From an uncultured Leucobacter sp. (GTDB lineage Bacteria > Actinomycetota > Actinomycetes > Actinomycetales > Microbacteriaceae), in assembly GCA_945952575.1 (NCBI GenBank), contig CAMFIY010000008.1, positions 1 to 20,518 on the forward strand: a stretch of DNA of 20,518 nucleotides, read 5' to 3'. The position numbers and the translations under genes were made by a program. Shown in pieces: positions 20,141-20,518 of the stretch. The notes beneath the pieces were generated by a model. That model saw only the letters and a list, made by a program, of their open reading frames with translations, ran no database searches and was not told the DNA's origin. The stretch's first letter is position 1. Each line of letters begins with the position of its first letter.

Positions 20141-20518
20141 CTACCGCGACGATCGCAGACCCGCGGTCTCCGCCTCGTCGACCGTGAAGTCGCCGCCGAC
20201 CGACACTCCGTAGTCCCGGCGCGCGGACTCCGCCGAGACGAAGCCGTTGCGGACGTCGCGGGCGACCGCGAGCGGATCGCGTTCGAACGGATCGCCGTAC
20301 CCGCCGCCGCCGCCGGTCTGGTTCACGAGCACGTCACCGTCGTCGAGCAGGTTGTAGCTGCCGCCCTGCACGGTCTCGTGCGGCGTACCCGGATTGAGCA
20401 CGATCCGGTTCGGCAGCCCTTCGGCACCCCCGGCGATCGACCAGGGGGCCGTCTTGGTCTTGTAGACCAGGCAGATGCCGGTCGACGGGCCGGTGAAACG
20501 GTAGGCCCGGCTGACCCC
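20141..20518 (-). CDS. Hydantoinase B / 5-oxoprolinase-type subunit, C-terminal fragment
   Basis: The last 125 residues of a large ATP-dependent lactam/hydantoin hydrolase beta subunit (HyuB family, which also includes acetophenone carboxylase subunits). The glycine-rich NQTGGGGGYGDPFERDP followed by ARDVRNGFVSAESARRDYGV is the hallmark C-terminus. Upstream codons (RFTGPSTGICLVYKT, then LPNRIVLNPGTPHETV) continue the family pattern to the window edge without a stop. The rest, and any HyuA partner, lie outside. It is the upstream member of an operon with the amidohydrolase and the oxidoreductase. Activity on 5-oxoproline or a hydantoin is possible; the exact substrate cannot be told from this part. 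Confidence 0.92.
   Translation of the reverse strand, partial: GVSRAYRFTGPSTGICLVYKTKTAPWSIAGGAEGLPNRIVLNPGTPHETVQGGSYNLLDDGDVLVNQTGGGGGYGDPFERDPLAVARDVRNGFVSAESARRDYGVSVGGDFTVDEAETAGLRSSR

Overview
The window comes from a high-GC actinobacterium. GC-ending codons dominate, many genes start at GTG, and several starts sit directly downstream of a -10-like box with no ribosome binding site. The gene mix (MsmK/UgpC-type sugar ABC system, ROK regulator, RHH-less PutA, CsoR) would fit a Microbacteriaceae member such as Leucobacter or Microbacterium, but that placement is inference. No rRNA, tRNA, CRISPR array, insertion sequence, phage gene or origin was seen.

Region 1 (1-7613) is an amino-sugar/chitobiose uptake and breakdown locus. 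A sugar ABC ATPase (cut by the window edge) is divergent from a ROK-family regulator. The regulator is followed by a solute-binding lipoprotein, two permeases, a GH3 beta-N-acetylhexosaminidase (NagZ/DasD type) and a ROK sugar kinase with intact catalytic and zinc motifs. Permease 1 through kinase are joined by three successive ATGA stop/start overlaps. A perfect 12-bp hairpin separates the binding protein from the permeases. The layout resembles the Streptomyces dasABC-dasD chitobiose system, with a ROK regulator in place of a GntR-type DasR and its own ATPase alongside.

Region 2 (7614-11349) holds small, loosely related genes: a diamine-type GNAT acetyltransferase with a RarD-like permease, an orphan CsoR-type copper sensor with its own operator and a perfect TATAAT box, a second EamA permease, and an endonuclease/exonuclease/phosphatase-family protein.

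Region 3 (11350-17178) is a proline catabolism unit. A LysR regulator is divergent from putA (1184 aa, no N-terminal DNA-binding domain), which is followed by a proline racemase-family enzyme. A long inverted repeat of about 63 bp lies between putA and the racemase gene. The LysR-putA gap carries a spaced direct repeat placed as expected for LysR activation.

Region 4 (17222-20518) is on the minus strand. It has a PhnB-like VOC protein, then an operon read right to left: the C-terminus of a hydantoinase B/5-oxoprolinase-type subunit (cut by the window edge), a COG1228 amidohydrolase resembling Xaa-Pro dipeptidases, and a quinone-oxidoreductase-like MDR protein, ending in a 12-bp hairpin terminator. 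With region 3 this suggests, by inference, a local concentration of proline, imino-acid and lactam metabolism.

I found no convincing entirely new system. The most unusual items are the putA-racemase inverted repeat, the LysR/putA repeat pair, the palindrome across the ROK stop codon, and the roughly five-fold excess of GGATCC.
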